The position numbers and the translations under genes were made by a program. The notes under the pieces were generated by a model that saw only the letters and a list, made by a program, of their open reading frames with translations, had not been told where the DNA came from and did not search any database. A stretch of DNA of 64,000 nt from CAVWUA01 sp963758025. Its GTDB lineage: Bacteria > Planctomycetota > Planctomycetia > Isosphaerales > Isosphaeraceae. The DNA lies in assembly GCA_963758025.1 (NCBI GenBank), contig CAVWUA010000009.1:186001-250000 (forward strand), written 5' to 3'. Shown in pieces: positions 1 to 10,096 of this stretch. Positions within the stretch are counted from its first letter, which is position 1, and the number at the start of each line of letters is the position of its first letter.

Positions 1-48
1 TACCGGGCCGACTTGACCGACCCGGCGGACGAGTTGAGTGTTCCCATC

Positions 49-831
49 TTACCAGCCGCCACTACTGCCGCCCCAGCCACCACCGCCGGACGACGACGAA
101 GATCCGCCCCCCGACGAGCCGGAGCTGCCCGAGGAGGAGGTACCGGAGCCACCGCCGAAGAACGTGGTCCCGCTCCGCGACCGCCGACGGCGTTTGGGAT
201 CGTCCGCGCCAATCGACTTGATCACGGCGATAAGCCCCCCAACGATGAAGACGCCGATCATGAAGACGAAGCCGACCCCGGGCGTCCGACGGCGAGGGGC
301 AGGCGCAGGAAACCCGCGGTTCGCGCGGTGCGGATTCCCTTCCCGAAGCACATTCACCGGCGGCGCGTTGGCCTGCCGGGCTTCCGACCGCGCCTTGACC
401 TCGGCCAGGACCGGCTCGATCGCCGCGATCCCTCGGGTCAGGCCCTCGTCGAACTCGTCCTTCTTGAACGACGTCAGGAAGGTGTCGAGGATGGTCTGCC
501 GGCGCGCCGATCCCAGGAACGACTGATAATCGCGTACCTCCATCTGCCGTTCGTCCCTGGCCATCAGGATATAGATCCCCTTGCGATCCGATTGCCGGGC
601 TCGCCGCAAGGAGACCGCCTCGATCGTCTCCCCCTGAAGCGAGTCGATCGTCTCGATCACGATCGGGACACCGAACTCCGACTCCAGGCGATCCAGGCTC
701 GATTGTGCCTCCCGAACCGCGTCGTCGCCGAACATCCCGGCATTGTCGTGGATCTCGGCGGAGACAAGCTCCGAAGGCGTTCCGATCAAGAGCAGGCCGA
801 AAAGGGGTAGCCACGTTGGCAGAAAACGCAT
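49..831 (-). CDS. TPM-domain (YgcG-like) exported membrane protein
   Basis: 260-residue protein with an N-terminal signal peptide ending near residue 24. A TPM-type domain follows (about residues 25-150), containing DNAGMFGDDAV and an IYILMARDERQ strand. One membrane segment (VGFVFMIGVFIVGGLI) lies near residues 180-200. The tail is basic, then very rich in Gly and Ser and ends in GGW. This layout is typical of YgcG/TPM_phosphatase proteins, whose role (photosystem or membrane protein maintenance, phosphatase activity) is unsettled. ATG 831 is preferred because AAAGGAG precedes it, although the frame stays open to 981. The Gly/Ser tail is probably the basis of weak similarity to many unrelated proteins. 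Confidence 0.8.
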   Translation of the reverse strand: MRFLPTWLPLFGLLLIGTPSELVSAEIHDNAGMFGDDAVREAQSSLDRLESEFGVPIVIETIDSLQGETIEAVSLRRARQSDRKGIYILMARDERQMEVRDYQSFLGSARRQTILDTFLTSFKKDEFDEGLTRGIAAIEPVLAEVKARSEARQANAPPVNVLREGNPHRANRGFPAPAPRRRTPGVGFVFMIGVFIVGGLIAVIKSIGADDPKRRRRSRSGTTFFGGGSGTSSSGSSGSSGGGSSSSSGGGGWGGSSGGW

Positions 832-946
832 GGCGGGGCTCCTTTCGTGATGGGGGCCAGGACCGTGGGTGGGTCCGGCGGCTGGCGGCCGGATCGCGGA
901 CGACCCGGCCACCTTTTGAGGGGGAAATGCGGAACGGTTCGGTTGC

Positions 947-2212
947 TCAGACCTGTTCGGGCATCTGGAACCGGTCGCCATACTCCCGGGACAGCAGGGC
1001 GTTGGCCTCGTTGTCGCCGGGGAAGGACTCGCTGGAGGCGTCGAAGGTCAGCTTGCGGCCAACGCGCTGGGCGATGTTGCCCAGGTGGCAGAGCCGGGTG
1101 CTCTTGTGGCCGATCTCGATCTCGGCGTTCGGCGCCTTGCGGGTCTTGATGCAGTCCAGGAAGTTGGCGACGTGCGCGTTTTGCGGGTCGCGGCCCTCGC
1201 CGCCGGCCTTCTCGCCGTCCTCGACGCGCCAGCCGTCGCTGCCGATGATGAGGGTCCCCTTGTCGCCATAGAAGGCAATGCCGAAGCCGTTCCCCTCCTG
1301 GCCGTGCTTGGACCACATCCGGTGCTCCCAGACGATCGCGTTCTGGGGGAACTCATACGTGACGATCTGGGTGTCGGGCGTCTGGCGGTCGTCGTCGAAG
1401 ATGTACTTGCCGCCGCCGGAGGTCACGCGCAAGGGGGCATCGACCCCGAGGCCCCAGCGGGCGACGTCGAGGCCGTGGATGCCGTTGTTGCCCAGCTCGC
1501 CGGTGCCCCAGTTCCAGAACCAGTGCCACTCATAATGGAAGTGGTTCGGGATGAACGGCCGGTGCGGCGCGGGGCCTTCCCACATGGCGTAATCGACCCC
1601 CTCGGGGACCGGGGCCGGCTCACCGTGGCCGATGCTCGGGCGCTGCTGGTGAATCCACGCCTTGGCCAGGCCGATCTTGCCGATCCCGCCCGACTGGAGG
1701 TGCGAGATCGCCTCCTGGATGTACGAGGCGCTGCGGCGCTGGGTGCCCGCCTGGACGATGCGGTTGTACTTCCGCGCGGCCTCGACCATCCGCCGCCCCT
1801 CGACGATGTTGTGGCTGACCGGCTTCTCGCAGTACACGTCCTTGCCCGCCTGGCAGGCGAAGACGGTCAGGAGGGCGTGCCAGTGGTCGGGCGTGGCGAT
1901 GGCGACCGCGTCGATCTCCTTGTCATCGAGCAGGCGGCGGAAGTCCTTCTCGGTCCTCGGCGCCTTGCCGCTGATCTCCTCGACGGCCTTGACCGGCTTG
2001 GCGAGCATGGCGTCGTCGATGTCGCAGACGGCGACGACCTCCGCCCCCTTCGCCCGGGCAAAGAGCCGGGCGAGGTCGGTGCCGCGGCTGCGGACGCCGA
2101 TGACCGCCAGGCGCACCCGCTCGCTCGGCGCGTCCTCCGCCTTCGCCAGACGTCCGGCGACCGCCAGGGCCCCCATGGCCCCCAGAAAGGTGCGGCGATT
2201 CGTGGTAGGCAT
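947..2212 (-). CDS. Gfo/Idh/MocA family oxidoreductase, Tat-exported
   Basis: 421-residue NAD(P)-dependent oxidoreductase of the Gfo/Idh/MocA family. The N-terminus carries a twin-arginine signal (NRRTFLGAMGALAVAG). The Rossmann domain follows with VRLAVIGVRSRG in place of the usual GxGxxG, then AVCDIDD, and the EKPVSHN motif whose Lys is the usual catalytic residue. The C-terminal substrate domain contains the GELGNNGIHGLDVARWGL block common in planctomycete members. Such exported copies are very numerous in Planctomycetota and are thought to act on periplasmic sugars; the substrate cannot be read here. ATG 2212 places the Tat signal at the very N-terminus. Confidence 0.9.
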   Translation of the reverse strand: MPTTNRRTFLGAMGALAVAGRLAKAEDAPSERVRLAVIGVRSRGTDLARLFARAKGAEVVAVCDIDDAMLAKPVKAVEEISGKAPRTEKDFRRLLDDKEIDAVAIATPDHWHALLTVFACQAGKDVYCEKPVSHNIVEGRRMVEAARKYNRIVQAGTQRRSASYIQEAISHLQSGGIGKIGLAKAWIHQQRPSIGHGEPAPVPEGVDYAMWEGPAPHRPFIPNHFHYEWHWFWNWGTGELGNNGIHGLDVARWGLGVDAPLRVTSGGGKYIFDDDRQTPDTQIVTYEFPQNAIVWEHRMWSKHGQEGNGFGIAFYGDKGTLIIGSDGWRVEDGEKAGGEGRDPQNAHVANFLDCIKTRKAPNAEIEIGHKSTRLCHLGNIAQRVGRKLTFDASSESFPGDNEANALLSREYGDRFQMPEQV

Positions 2213-2396
2213 TTGCAAAGTCTCTCGGGTTGGTCGGTTAGTCACGCTTGACCCTGTAGGCCCCTTGAGGCTACAGTACCACCGTGGAGAACGTTCCACA
2301 ACGCGCCGGCTGGTCGGGAAAAGGGTCCCGAAATCCCGCCGGCGCGACCCTTGCCCCGCGCCGCTTCGATGGGCCTTAATCGGCGCACCCCTCCTC

Positions 2397-3512
2397 ATGG
2401 CCGACGAACGTATCCGGCGGCAAATCGCCTTTCAGGCCGCCCAGTTGATGTATTCCCGCCAGGAATCGGAATATTTCACCGCCAAGCGCAAGGCGGCCCG
2501 GCAACTCGGCGTGGAATACCGTTATCGTCCCCACGATCTGCCCTCCAACCGCGAGATCCGCGACCAGGTTCAGGCCCTGGCCCGCATGCACGAAGGATCG
2601 AAGCGGTTGACGCACCTGCACGACATGCGCGTCGAGGCCCTGCGCCTGATGCGACGGCTCGCGCGGTTCCGGCCCCGGCTGATCGGCAGCGTCTGCACGG
2701 GGCACGTCCGCAAAGGGTCGGACATCGACATCCACATCTTCAGCGACAGCCTCGCGCTCGTGACCGACACGCTCGACGAGCTGGCGATGGATTACGACGT
2801 CGAGCACAAGCGGGTCGATCAAGCACGCGGAAGAACGGATCTTCACGCATATCCACGTGCGGGACCGCTTCCCCTACGAGCTGACGCTCTATCCCGAGGA
2901 CAAGGCGCATTACGTGTTCAAAAGCTCGATCACCGGCAAGGGGATCGAGCGGCTCTCGATCGCCGAGCTGGAGGACCTGCTCCGCGCGGAGGACCCGTCG
3001 ATCGACCTGGACGACGCGGTCGAGAGCCTGGAGGAGCACATCGACCGCTTCGAACTCTACCGGATGCTGCTCCAGCCGCTCGAAGGGGTCAAGCAGAGCG
3101 CGAAGCACCACCCCGAGGGGGACGCCCTCTACCACAGCCTGCAAGTCTTCGAGCTGGCCCGCGAGGAGCGGCCCTACGACGAGGAATTCCTGCTGGCGGC
3201 CCTCCTGCACGACGTCGGCAAGGGGATCGACCCGCACGACCACGTCGCCGCCGCCTTGGAGGCGCTCGAAGGGGCGATCACCGAGCGCACCGCCTGGCTG
3301 ATCGCGCACCACATGGACGCCCTCGCCTACCGCGACGGCACCCTCGGCGCCCGGGCCAGGACCCGGCTCCAGCAATCGGAGGACTTCGACGACCTGATGC
3401 TCCTCCGCGAGCTGGACACCCGGGGCCGCGTTCCGGCGCCTTCGTCTGCGAGCTGACCGAGGCCCTCGACACTCTCCGGGAGATGGAGGAGCCGGACGGG
3501 GACGAGGACTGA
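2397..3512 (+). CDS. Nucleotidyltransferase with C-terminal HD domain (two frameshifts)
   Basis: The first part reads MADERIRRQIAFQAAQLMYS and holds a nucleotidyltransferase-fold signature, GSVCTGHVRKGSDIDIHIFS, whose G-S and D-x-D would bind the triphosphate metal. After about position 2818 the protein continues in the next frame (IFTHIHVRDRFPYELTLYPE) into an HD domain with HSLQVFEL, LLHDVGKGID and IAHHMDA. Near 3436 it returns to the first frame (GAFVCELTEALDTL) and stops at 3512. The order NTase then HD resembles poly(A) polymerase/CCA-adding proteins, but the segment is too short to name the reaction. The shifts (+1, then -1) compensate, and all three segments look conserved. Confidence 0.75.
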   Translation: MADERIRRQIAFQAAQLMYSRQESEYFTAKRKAARQLGVEYRYRPHDLPSNREIRDQVQALARMHEGSKRLTHLHDMRVEALRLMRRLARFRPRLIGSVCTGHVRKGSDIDIHIFSDSLALVTDTLDELAMDYDVEHKRVDQARGRTDLHAYPRAGPLPLRADALSRGQGALRVQKLDHRQGDRAALDRRAGGPAPRGGPVDRPGRRGREPGGAHRPLRTLPDAAPAARRGQAEREAPPRGGRPLPQPASLRAGPRGAALRRGIPAGGPPARRRQGDRPARPRRRRLGGARRGDHRAHRLADRAPHGRPRLPRRHPRRPGQDPAPAIGGLRRPDAPPRAGHPGPRSGAFVCELTEALDTLREMEEPDGDED

Positions 3513-3543
3513 GGGCGGACGGCGAGCGGAAGGAAGGACACGA

Positions 3544-3584
3544 TCCGCGCGGAGATCCTGTTTTTACGATGTTCTCCGCGCGGA
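3544..3584. terminator. Hairpin between convergent genes
   Basis: Perfect 12-base inverted repeat TCCGCGCGGAGA / TCTCCGCGCGGA with a short loop containing a T5 run. It lies between the ends of two convergent genes and so could serve both. There is no long U tract after either arm, so termination strength is uncertain. Confidence 0.6.
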
Positions 3585-3596
3585 CCTTGATCTCGA

Positions 3597-5623
3597 TCAC
3601 CCATCCCCGCGATCCCGAGCGAACACAAGCAGCCCGTTCGCCGGGATCACGACTCGCGCGGAGGTGGGGCAGCCGAAGCTCGGCGGGCCATCGGCCGTCA
3701 CGCCCCAGGGGTTGCCCGCGGTGTTCGGGTTGTATCCGCCGTTCTCGGGCAGGCTGTCGTAGGCGTCGCTGTTGAAGACCTCATGCCAGAAGCCCCCTTG
3801 CGGGAACGGGAGCGTGTAATTCCATTGTGTCGATTCGTTCAGCGAGGCGACGACAATCACATCCCGCCCCACCCCCTCGACCCAGCGCTGAAAGGCGAGG
3901 ATGCGGTCGTGGTTATGGGAAAAGTAGGGGTTCAATCCTTCGCCCCGCAAGGCCGGATGACGCCGCCGGAGCCAGCACAGCTCGCTCGTGAATCGGAGGA
4001 AATCCCGCATCGGGCCAGGCTCGTCCAGCCCTTTCCAGTAGAGGAAGAGATCTTCACGTTCCGGATTGTTATGCCAGGGCTTGTCCTCCAGGAATTCCTG
4101 TCCCATGAACAGCAGGGGAATCCCCGGCGCGGTCAGGACCAGGCCGGTCGCCACGCGCGAGCGGCTGCGCGCGAGCCAGTCGCGGCGATCCTCCCAGTGC
4201 GCCAGCGCCGGGATGCGCGGCTCGATCTTCGAGGGATCACCCCGGTCGCCGTCCACCAGGTCGTGGTTCTCGACGTGGACGACCGCCCGCCAGGAGGCCG
4301 GGAAACCTTCGGGACGTCGCAGGGCATCGCGCACCGCGTCGAGGTTCACGAACGCATCGCGCCCGCTCGCGGCCGCGCCGATGGCCTCGCGAACGGTCCG
4401 GCGCAGCCCGTCGTGCAGCGTCGCGTCGAATCCGAGTCCGTCCGGCGTGGGCGTAACGGACGCCGAGCGGTCCCAGTTCCAGTACTCGGCGATGTGGATC
4501 GCCCCCGGCTTGTGATGGTGAAGCGTGTTGGTCAGGTCGCGGCAGAACCACGTGCCGTTGTTGTTGCGGATGACGCTCACTTCATCATAACGGAACCCAT
4601 CGACGTGGAATTCGCTGAGAAATAGCTTGGCGTTGTCGATGAGGAACTGCCGGACCTCGTCCTTGCCATAGTCGAAGATTCGCCCGCCGGCCCAGCCGTC
4701 GCCGCCGATGAAGTACGAGTCCGGGTCCCACCACTCGTGGTTGTGCGGGCGGTCGAAGAACCGCATGCTCTGGTCGTCGAACGGCCCGCCCGCGTGGTTG
4801 TACACCACGTCGAGGATCACCGCCATGCCGTACACGTGGAACAGGTCGATCATCGCCTTGAGCTGGTCCACCTGGGTATCCACGTGCTCCGGGCGGAGCT
4901 TGGAACGGCCTTTCTTCTGCAACAGGGCATTGATGCGATCGAGATACGGCTTCATCTCCCCGGGGGCGAGGGCGTAGTCCATCTCGGGAGAGAAGAAGTC
5001 GGAGTTGTTGTACCCACGGCTGGACGTCCCTTGCCACTCGACCACGGGCAAGGGCTGGATCGCGTTGACGCCCAGAGACACGAGGTACTCCAGCCGGTCG
5101 AGCACGTCGAAGAACTTGCTGACGCGCTTGTGACGGATATCCTCTTTTCCCTTCCGGGCATAGAAGACGCCGATGTGGAGCTGGTAGAGGATCAGCTCGT
5201 GGAACGGCGGGGGGCGGAAGTCGTCGTCGTGCCAGATGTAGTCTCCCTGATCGCGGAGGATGCAGTCGATATCCGGCCACCCGCTCAGCTCCAGTTCCCG
5301 GGCACGCGGGTCGCGCTTGTACCCCTCGCCGGACGGCCCGACGGTCCAGAAACGGTACTGCGAGCCTTCCTTCACGTGCGGGAAGAACCCGGTCCAGTAC
5401 CCCCGGGAATCGCGGACGAGTTTGCTGGCCTCACAGGGTTTCCAGTTCTTCGGATCAGGTTGACCGGGGCCCAGAGCGCGACATACACGGCGTCGGCCGT
5501 CGGCGCCCAGACCCGGAACGTCGCGCCACCGTTGACCAGGCGCGCGCCCATCGGCGTATCGGACGTGATGAATTGTTGGGAGGCGGCCACGATCCTTGCT
5601 CCATCCGCCCAGGTCGCGACCAC
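3597..5623 (-). CDS. GH13 alpha-amylase-family glycoside hydrolase (frameshift near the 5' end)
   Basis: Retaining alpha-glucan enzyme of family GH13. A CBM48-like N-terminal domain (GARLVNGGATFRVWAPTADA) precedes the barrel. The barrel carries the four usual regions: DVVYNHAG (I), GFRYDEVSV (II, nucleophile Asp), HIAEYWNWD (III, acid/base Glu) and VVHVENHD (IV). An all-beta C-terminal domain follows. The architecture resembles branching enzyme or maltooligosyl-trehalose trehalohydrolase; I cannot decide the specificity. The first 50 or so residues are in a different frame from the rest. The shift lies at about 5468, in a GGGCCCC run, and one missing G would join them. The start is uncertain: GTG 5623 or an internal ATG at 5551. 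Confidence 0.85.
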
Positions 5624-5747
5624 CGCCGCGAAGTGCGGCGCAGGTTCTGGGGGATGTTAGTAAAGGACAATCGCATGCCGATCGCAAGAAAAATCAGGTA
5701 ATTCGTAACGTGGTTGAATGCTTGTTCGATCGGTGGCGTGGTCAGCC

Positions 5748-5778
5748 CCTCGTCCCCGCGCGAGGGGCGGGAACGAGG
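5748..5778. repeat. GC-rich palindrome (REP-like)
   Basis: Imperfect inverted repeat CCCCTCGTCCCC...GGGCGGGAACGAGG between the sulfatase stop and the GH13 start. A related sequence (CGTTTCC...GGGAACG core) occurs at 18136-18174, so this appears to be a dispersed element rather than a gene-specific terminator. Confidence 0.45.
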
Positions 5779-5797
5779 ATCGACTCCAACCAAACCA

Positions 5798-7708
5798 TCA
5801 CTCCGAATCGCCCGAGGCGTTCCGGTCCTGGCCATTCTGGAACGGCTCCAGGGCGTGCTCGGCGACGCGGACGACGTAGCCGTTCTTGTCCTCGCGGGCG
5901 TGGTCGAGGACCTCATACGCGGGGCGGGCGGCCTCGTCGATCCGGTCCAGCACGTTGATCGCCATCAGGCGGACCCACTCGTTCTCGTCCTTCATGCTCC
6001 CGGTCAGGGTCGGCAGGGCCTCCCCCACGCGATTCATGCGGCAGAGGGCATCGGCCGCCGCGACGCGCACCGTCGGCGACTCGTCGTTCAAGGCGGTGTT
6101 CAGCGAGCCGACCGTCGCCGAGGCCGCGTCTCCCAGAGCGCCCAGGCCGACCGCGCCCCAGTAGCGTACGGCGGGGTCCGAGTCGGTCAGAAGGTCCGCC
6201 AGCGCGGGGGCCGACGAGGGATCGCGACGGTTGGCCAGGTCGGCCGCCGCGGCGATCCGCTCGAACGGGTAGAGGCTCGGGTCGCGCCGGACGGCCGCGT
6301 ACTGCGGCTCGTCGCCGAACCGGGTGCGCAGGTCCGGCTCGGGCAAGAGGCCGAGATCGACGATCTCCGTCATCCAGCGGCGATGTTCCTTGCGCAATCG
6401 CTGGAGCACCTCCTGATGCTCGGGCGAGTCGGCCAGGTTCTTCACCTCGAACGGGTCGGCCTGGGTGTCGTAGAGTTCCTCGGTCGGCTTGCTCAGGGCC
6501 ATGAAGACGGCTGGCGGGCCGCTCAGTTTGCCGGCGTCGGCCAGGCGCTGCCAGACCCGCATCGTGGGCATCTCGTACATGTAACTGATGTACTGATGAT
6601 GGAACCACGGCAGGTGCGGCATGTAGTTGCGAATGTAGCGGTAACGGCCGTCATAGACCGAGCGGAGCATGTCGTAGCGCTCGTCCATCCGGTCGCGGAA
6701 CCCGTACACGTAACGCCTCGGCTCGGTCTGCTGGTCGCCGAGGAACGCCTTGCCCTGCATGTAGTCGGGGATCGGCACGCCGGCCAGGCTCAGGGCCGTC
6801 GGCGCGAGATCGACGAAGCTGATCAGGCGGTCGGTCGTCGTGCCGGGCTGGGCGGGGGCGAGAGCCAGGTAACGCTCCGGGAACCGGACGATGAACGGCA
6901 CGCGGGTGCTGGAATCGTACAGCCAGCGCTTGCTGCGGGGCATCCCCGCGCCGTGGTCCGAATAATAGATGACGATCGTGTCGTCGGCCAGGCCGTCCTC
7001 TTCGAGCTGCCGGAGGATCTCGGCGACCTGCTTGTCCATGTACGTGATCATGTCGGCGTAGCGCGCCCAGTCCTTGCGCACGGCGGGCTGATCGGGGTGG
7101 TAGGGCGGGATCGGCGCCTTCGACGGATCGTGCCGCTCCTCGGCGGTGAAGTCGGCCGTGCGCTTCTGGTACTGGTTCTCGGGCAGGCGGATCTGGCTCT
7201 CGTGGCAACTGGTGTAGTTGAACACGCTGAAGAACGGCTGCGAGGCATCCTTCCGGTTGCGCCAGTGGGCCTTGTTGCTCGATTCATCCCATGCCGACTT
7301 GTCGTACTTGAAGTTGTAATCTGTTTTGACGTTGTTCGTGCAGTAATAGCCGGCGTCGCGCAGATACTGGGTGAAGCACTGGATCGACTCGGGCAGGTTC
7401 CCTTCGCAGCGCATGTGCTGGGTGCCGATCGACGGCGGATAGACCCCCGTGATGATCGTCGAGCGCGCCGGGGCACAGACGCCGATCGTGGCGAAGGCGT
7501 TCGTGTAGCGGACCCCCTGCCGGGCCAGCCGGTCGAGGTTCGGCGTGACGGCGTAGGCGTCGCCGTAGCAGCCGAGGTTCGGGCTGATGTCCTCGCAGGT
7601 GATCCACAGGATGTTCGGCCGCTCTCCCGCCCCTTGCGCGAGGGCACCCGACAACACGGTCAGAACGAGTGCCGACAGAAACGCGGCACGCCACGGTTGG
7701 TGCTTCAT
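5798..7708 (-). CDS. Secreted type I sulfatase with C-terminal HEAT repeats
   Basis: 636-residue protein with a signal peptide (MKHQPWRAAFLSALVLTVLS). The sulfatase domain starts at RPNILWITCEDISPN. The formylglycine motif C-x-P-x-R is present as CAPAR at about residues 78-82, and the metal site continues with YYSDHGAGMPR. The family hydrolyses sulfate esters after an activating enzyme converts the Cys. From about residue 520 the protein carries HEAT-type repeats (DSDPAVRYWGAVGLGALGDA, ESPTVRVAAADALCR, ENEWVRLMAINVLDRI), a fusion seen in planctomycete sulfatases. Sulfated polysaccharide is the likely substrate (inference). It is divergent from the next gene, with about 100 bases between. Confidence 0.92.
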   Translation of the reverse strand: MKHQPWRAAFLSALVLTVLSGALAQGAGERPNILWITCEDISPNLGCYGDAYAVTPNLDRLARQGVRYTNAFATIGVCAPARSTIITGVYPPSIGTQHMRCEGNLPESIQCFTQYLRDAGYYCTNNVKTDYNFKYDKSAWDESSNKAHWRNRKDASQPFFSVFNYTSCHESQIRLPENQYQKRTADFTAEERHDPSKAPIPPYHPDQPAVRKDWARYADMITYMDKQVAEILRQLEEDGLADDTIVIYYSDHGAGMPRSKRWLYDSSTRVPFIVRFPERYLALAPAQPGTTTDRLISFVDLAPTALSLAGVPIPDYMQGKAFLGDQQTEPRRYVYGFRDRMDERYDMLRSVYDGRYRYIRNYMPHLPWFHHQYISYMYEMPTMRVWQRLADAGKLSGPPAVFMALSKPTEELYDTQADPFEVKNLADSPEHQEVLQRLRKEHRRWMTEIVDLGLLPEPDLRTRFGDEPQYAAVRRDPSLYPFERIAAAADLANRRDPSSAPALADLLTDSDPAVRYWGAVGLGALGDAASATVGSLNTALNDESPTVRVAAADALCRMNRVGEALPTLTGSMKDENEWVRLMAINVLDRIDEAARPAYEVLDHAREDKNGYVVRVAEHALEPFQNGQDRNASGDSE

Positions 7709-7816
7709 CCGAATTCCCCTTTGTCGTACGCTGGAGGCCCCGCCCGAACGCGGGTCCACATTGCCAAGAGTCGAGTGATTCGCCCCCTCATACTGAAAAC
7801 CACAAAGGCCCGCCCC

Positions 7817-8916
7817 ATGCAACTCAGCGCCGTCGGAATGCCGCTGGAGGAACTGGACACCCCGGCCCTGCTGCTCGACCTCGACGCCTTCGAGCACAAC
7901 GTCCAGACGATGGCCGGGCACCTTCAGCGCCGGGGGATCGCCTGGCGGCCCCACGCGAAGGCGTTCAAGACTCCCGCCATCGCCCACGCCCTGCGGCGCG
8001 CGGGGGCCATCGGCGTGACCGTCGCCAAGGTTTCCGAGGCCGAGGTCATGGCCGCCGGAGGGATCAACGACATCCTGATCGCCCACCTCGTCGTCGGGCC
8101 CGCGCAAGACCGCCCGCCTGGCGGCGCTCCAGCGCCAGGCCGACGTGAAGGTCACGGTCGATCACCCCGCGCACGTCGCACCCCTGGCCGAAGCCGCGCG
8201 GACCTTCGGCGTGCAAATTGGCGTGCTCGTCGACGTGAACCTCGGCATGAACCGCACGGGGGTCGCCGACGCCCGACGCGGCCGTCGCCCTGGCCCGGCA
8301 GGTCGCCGACACGCCCGGTTTGCGGTTCGACGGCCTGATGGGCTACGAGGGGCACACGCTCATGATCCCCGAGCCCGACGAGAAGCGCCGGGCGATTGAC
8401 GAGGCGATCGGAAAGCTTCTGGATGCCAGGAGTTCCGTCGAGGCCGCCGGTCTGCCTTGCCGGATCATCTCCGCTGGTGGGACCGGGTCGTACCAGTTCA
8501 CGGCCGAGATCCCCGGACTGACCGAACTTCAGGCCGGTGGTGGTATTTTCGCCTGCATGTACTATGTCAAGGTATGTGGGGTGCAAGGCCACCGGACGGC
8601 GCTCTCGCTTCTGGCCACCGTCGTCAGCCGCCCGGCGCCGGATCGGGCGATCCTCGACATCGGCCAGAAGTCGGTCAGCGGCCACAAGACCCCGCCGGTC
8701 CTGAAAGATTACCCAAACTCTTTGATCGTCGGCCTTTCCGCCGAACACGCGACCGTCGCGGTCGCTCAGGGGGATGAGTTGCGGATCGGTCAGAAGGTGG
8801 AGGTCTTCCCCGGCTACAGCGATTTCACGTTCGTGCTGCACGACCGCGTCCTCGCCCACCGCCACCGTCGCGTCGAGGCCGCCTGGCCTCTTCTGGGCCG
8901 AGGAATGCTTCAGTAA
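7817..8916 (+). CDS. DSD1 / D-threonine aldolase-like PLP enzyme (two frameshifts)
   Basis: Alanine-racemase-fold PLP enzyme. The start ELDTPALLLDLDAFEHNVQT is followed by the PLP-lysine region WRPHAKAFKTPAIA, then VLVDVNLGMNRTGV, LMGYEGH, SAGGTGSY and a C-terminal metal-site region (EVFPGYSDFTFVLHDR). The family includes D-threonine aldolase and D-serine dehydratase. The usual PNHAC-type metal motif is replaced by PGYSDF, so activity may differ. Two +1 shifts, at about 8103 and 8271, break the frame; removing one base at each joins all three pieces. ATG 7817 begins directly before the conserved start. Confidence 0.8.
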
Positions 8917-9184
8917 AGTTTAACGATTTTCCTATAGACCGCACCAATGGTTGCATGATATCGTAGTCCATGACAGTTCTCGAGGTGTCCGTCATGGACC
9001 TGCATGATTTTGGGGTCGTTCGGGAGGGCGAGAGCGGGTATGGTGGAAGAGCTTGGCGTTGCAATGACGTACCCACCTTGCGCCACTCCCTCTCGGTTGT
9101 TGTCGGAATTGTCTGGGGCTGGTCCGTCCCTTGCACGGCGATGTTGCCGGGTGCGGGGCGGGGGAGTCGAGGAGGCTTGAGGCG

Positions 9185-9985
9185 TTGAAGGACTCAGGGC
9201 GGAAACCATCGTCGCGGAAATATCAGCCGAATGTCGAAGCGCTGGAAGCACTTCGGCTTTTGAGCGATGGCCTCGTGCCGACGTTGACGCCGCCTCCGGT
9301 GGAGATCCAGTTCCTGGATACGTTGCCGGCCGCGCCGGACGTGACGACGCTGGGAACCGGCTCGACCACCTGGGACGCCGCGCTGGGGCAGACCCGGCTG
9401 ACGGACCTGCTGGGGACCTCTCAGGCACAGACCGAGGCTGATCCGGACGCGATCCGCCAGGGGCTTTCGCAGCTCGACCGCTACCTGTGCCGCGCCTGGG
9501 CCAGGGCGGGCATCCCGCCGCAGCAGCATGAGGATTGCACGCAGGCGGTTTATGCCACGCTCTTGCAGAACCTCGGCCGGGATGGCTTCGATCACCTGAT
9601 CGCCGACGTCGGCCAGAACGGCGTCCGCGAGGTCTTCAGCCGCGACACGGCCGAGGGGCCGGACTTCTTCCGCGCCGTGGACATGGTCAAGAAGCGTGCC
9701 CAGCGTGAGAAGACCTTCCAGACGATCGACGACTACCGCTACGATCTGGCCGACAACGCCGGCGGCGACGGGGCCTCGGCCGACTGGCGAGGGGCCTTGA
9801 ACGAGGCGATCGAGCGCAACCTGAACTCCCGCGAGGCGTCCCTGATCCACGACACCTTGCAGGGCAAGACCCCCGCCGAGATCGCCGAGCAATGGGGTGT
9901 CGCCCCCAAGACCGTCAGCAACGAGAAGACCCGCGTGCTGCACAAGCTCCGCAAGGCGATGGTGGACGACCTGACCGCCGCCTGA
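9185..9985 (+). CDS. Planctomycete sigma-70-type factor with LEPR-like N-terminus
   Basis: The C-terminal half is a sigma-70 family protein. A region-2-like segment (EDCTQAVYATLLQN) is followed by a region-4 helix-turn-helix (TPAEIAEQWGVAPKTVSNEK) for -35 recognition. The N-terminus, SSRKYQPNVEALEALRLLSD, resembles the LEPR-x-LL leader of planctomycete surface proteins (compare LEPRCLLS at 53.9 and 57.0 kb), which is odd for a cytoplasmic factor. I chose TTG 9185 because AGGAGG lies about 10 bases upstream; TTG 9131 is also possible. The 268 bases before it hold AT-rich sequence but no other gene that I can support. Confidence 0.75.
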   Translation: MKDSGRKPSSRKYQPNVEALEALRLLSDGLVPTLTPPPVEIQFLDTLPAAPDVTTLGTGSTTWDAALGQTRLTDLLGTSQAQTEADPDAIRQGLSQLDRYLCRAWARAGIPPQQHEDCTQAVYATLLQNLGRDGFDHLIADVGQNGVREVFSRDTAEGPDFFRAVDMVKKRAQREKTFQTIDDYRYDLADNAGGDGASADWRGALNEAIERNLNSREASLIHDTLQGKTPAEIAEQWGVAPKTVSNEKTRVLHKLRKAMVDDLTAA

Positions 9986-10096
9986 CGCCCTCGGCCTCTC
10001 ACGTGCCACCAAAGCCCCACCAACCCGTTGCATTCCGCCGCGATTGCGCCACAATCGGGGCCTTGCCACTCCGTCCTCATCCAGGAGCAAGGTCCC

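Noticed and set aside
5714..8338. Very long plus-strand open frame opposite the sulfatase gene
   Set aside because: It is antisense to a gene with clear sulfatase motifs. Long antisense frames are expected in very GC-rich DNA, and the translation is low in complexity.
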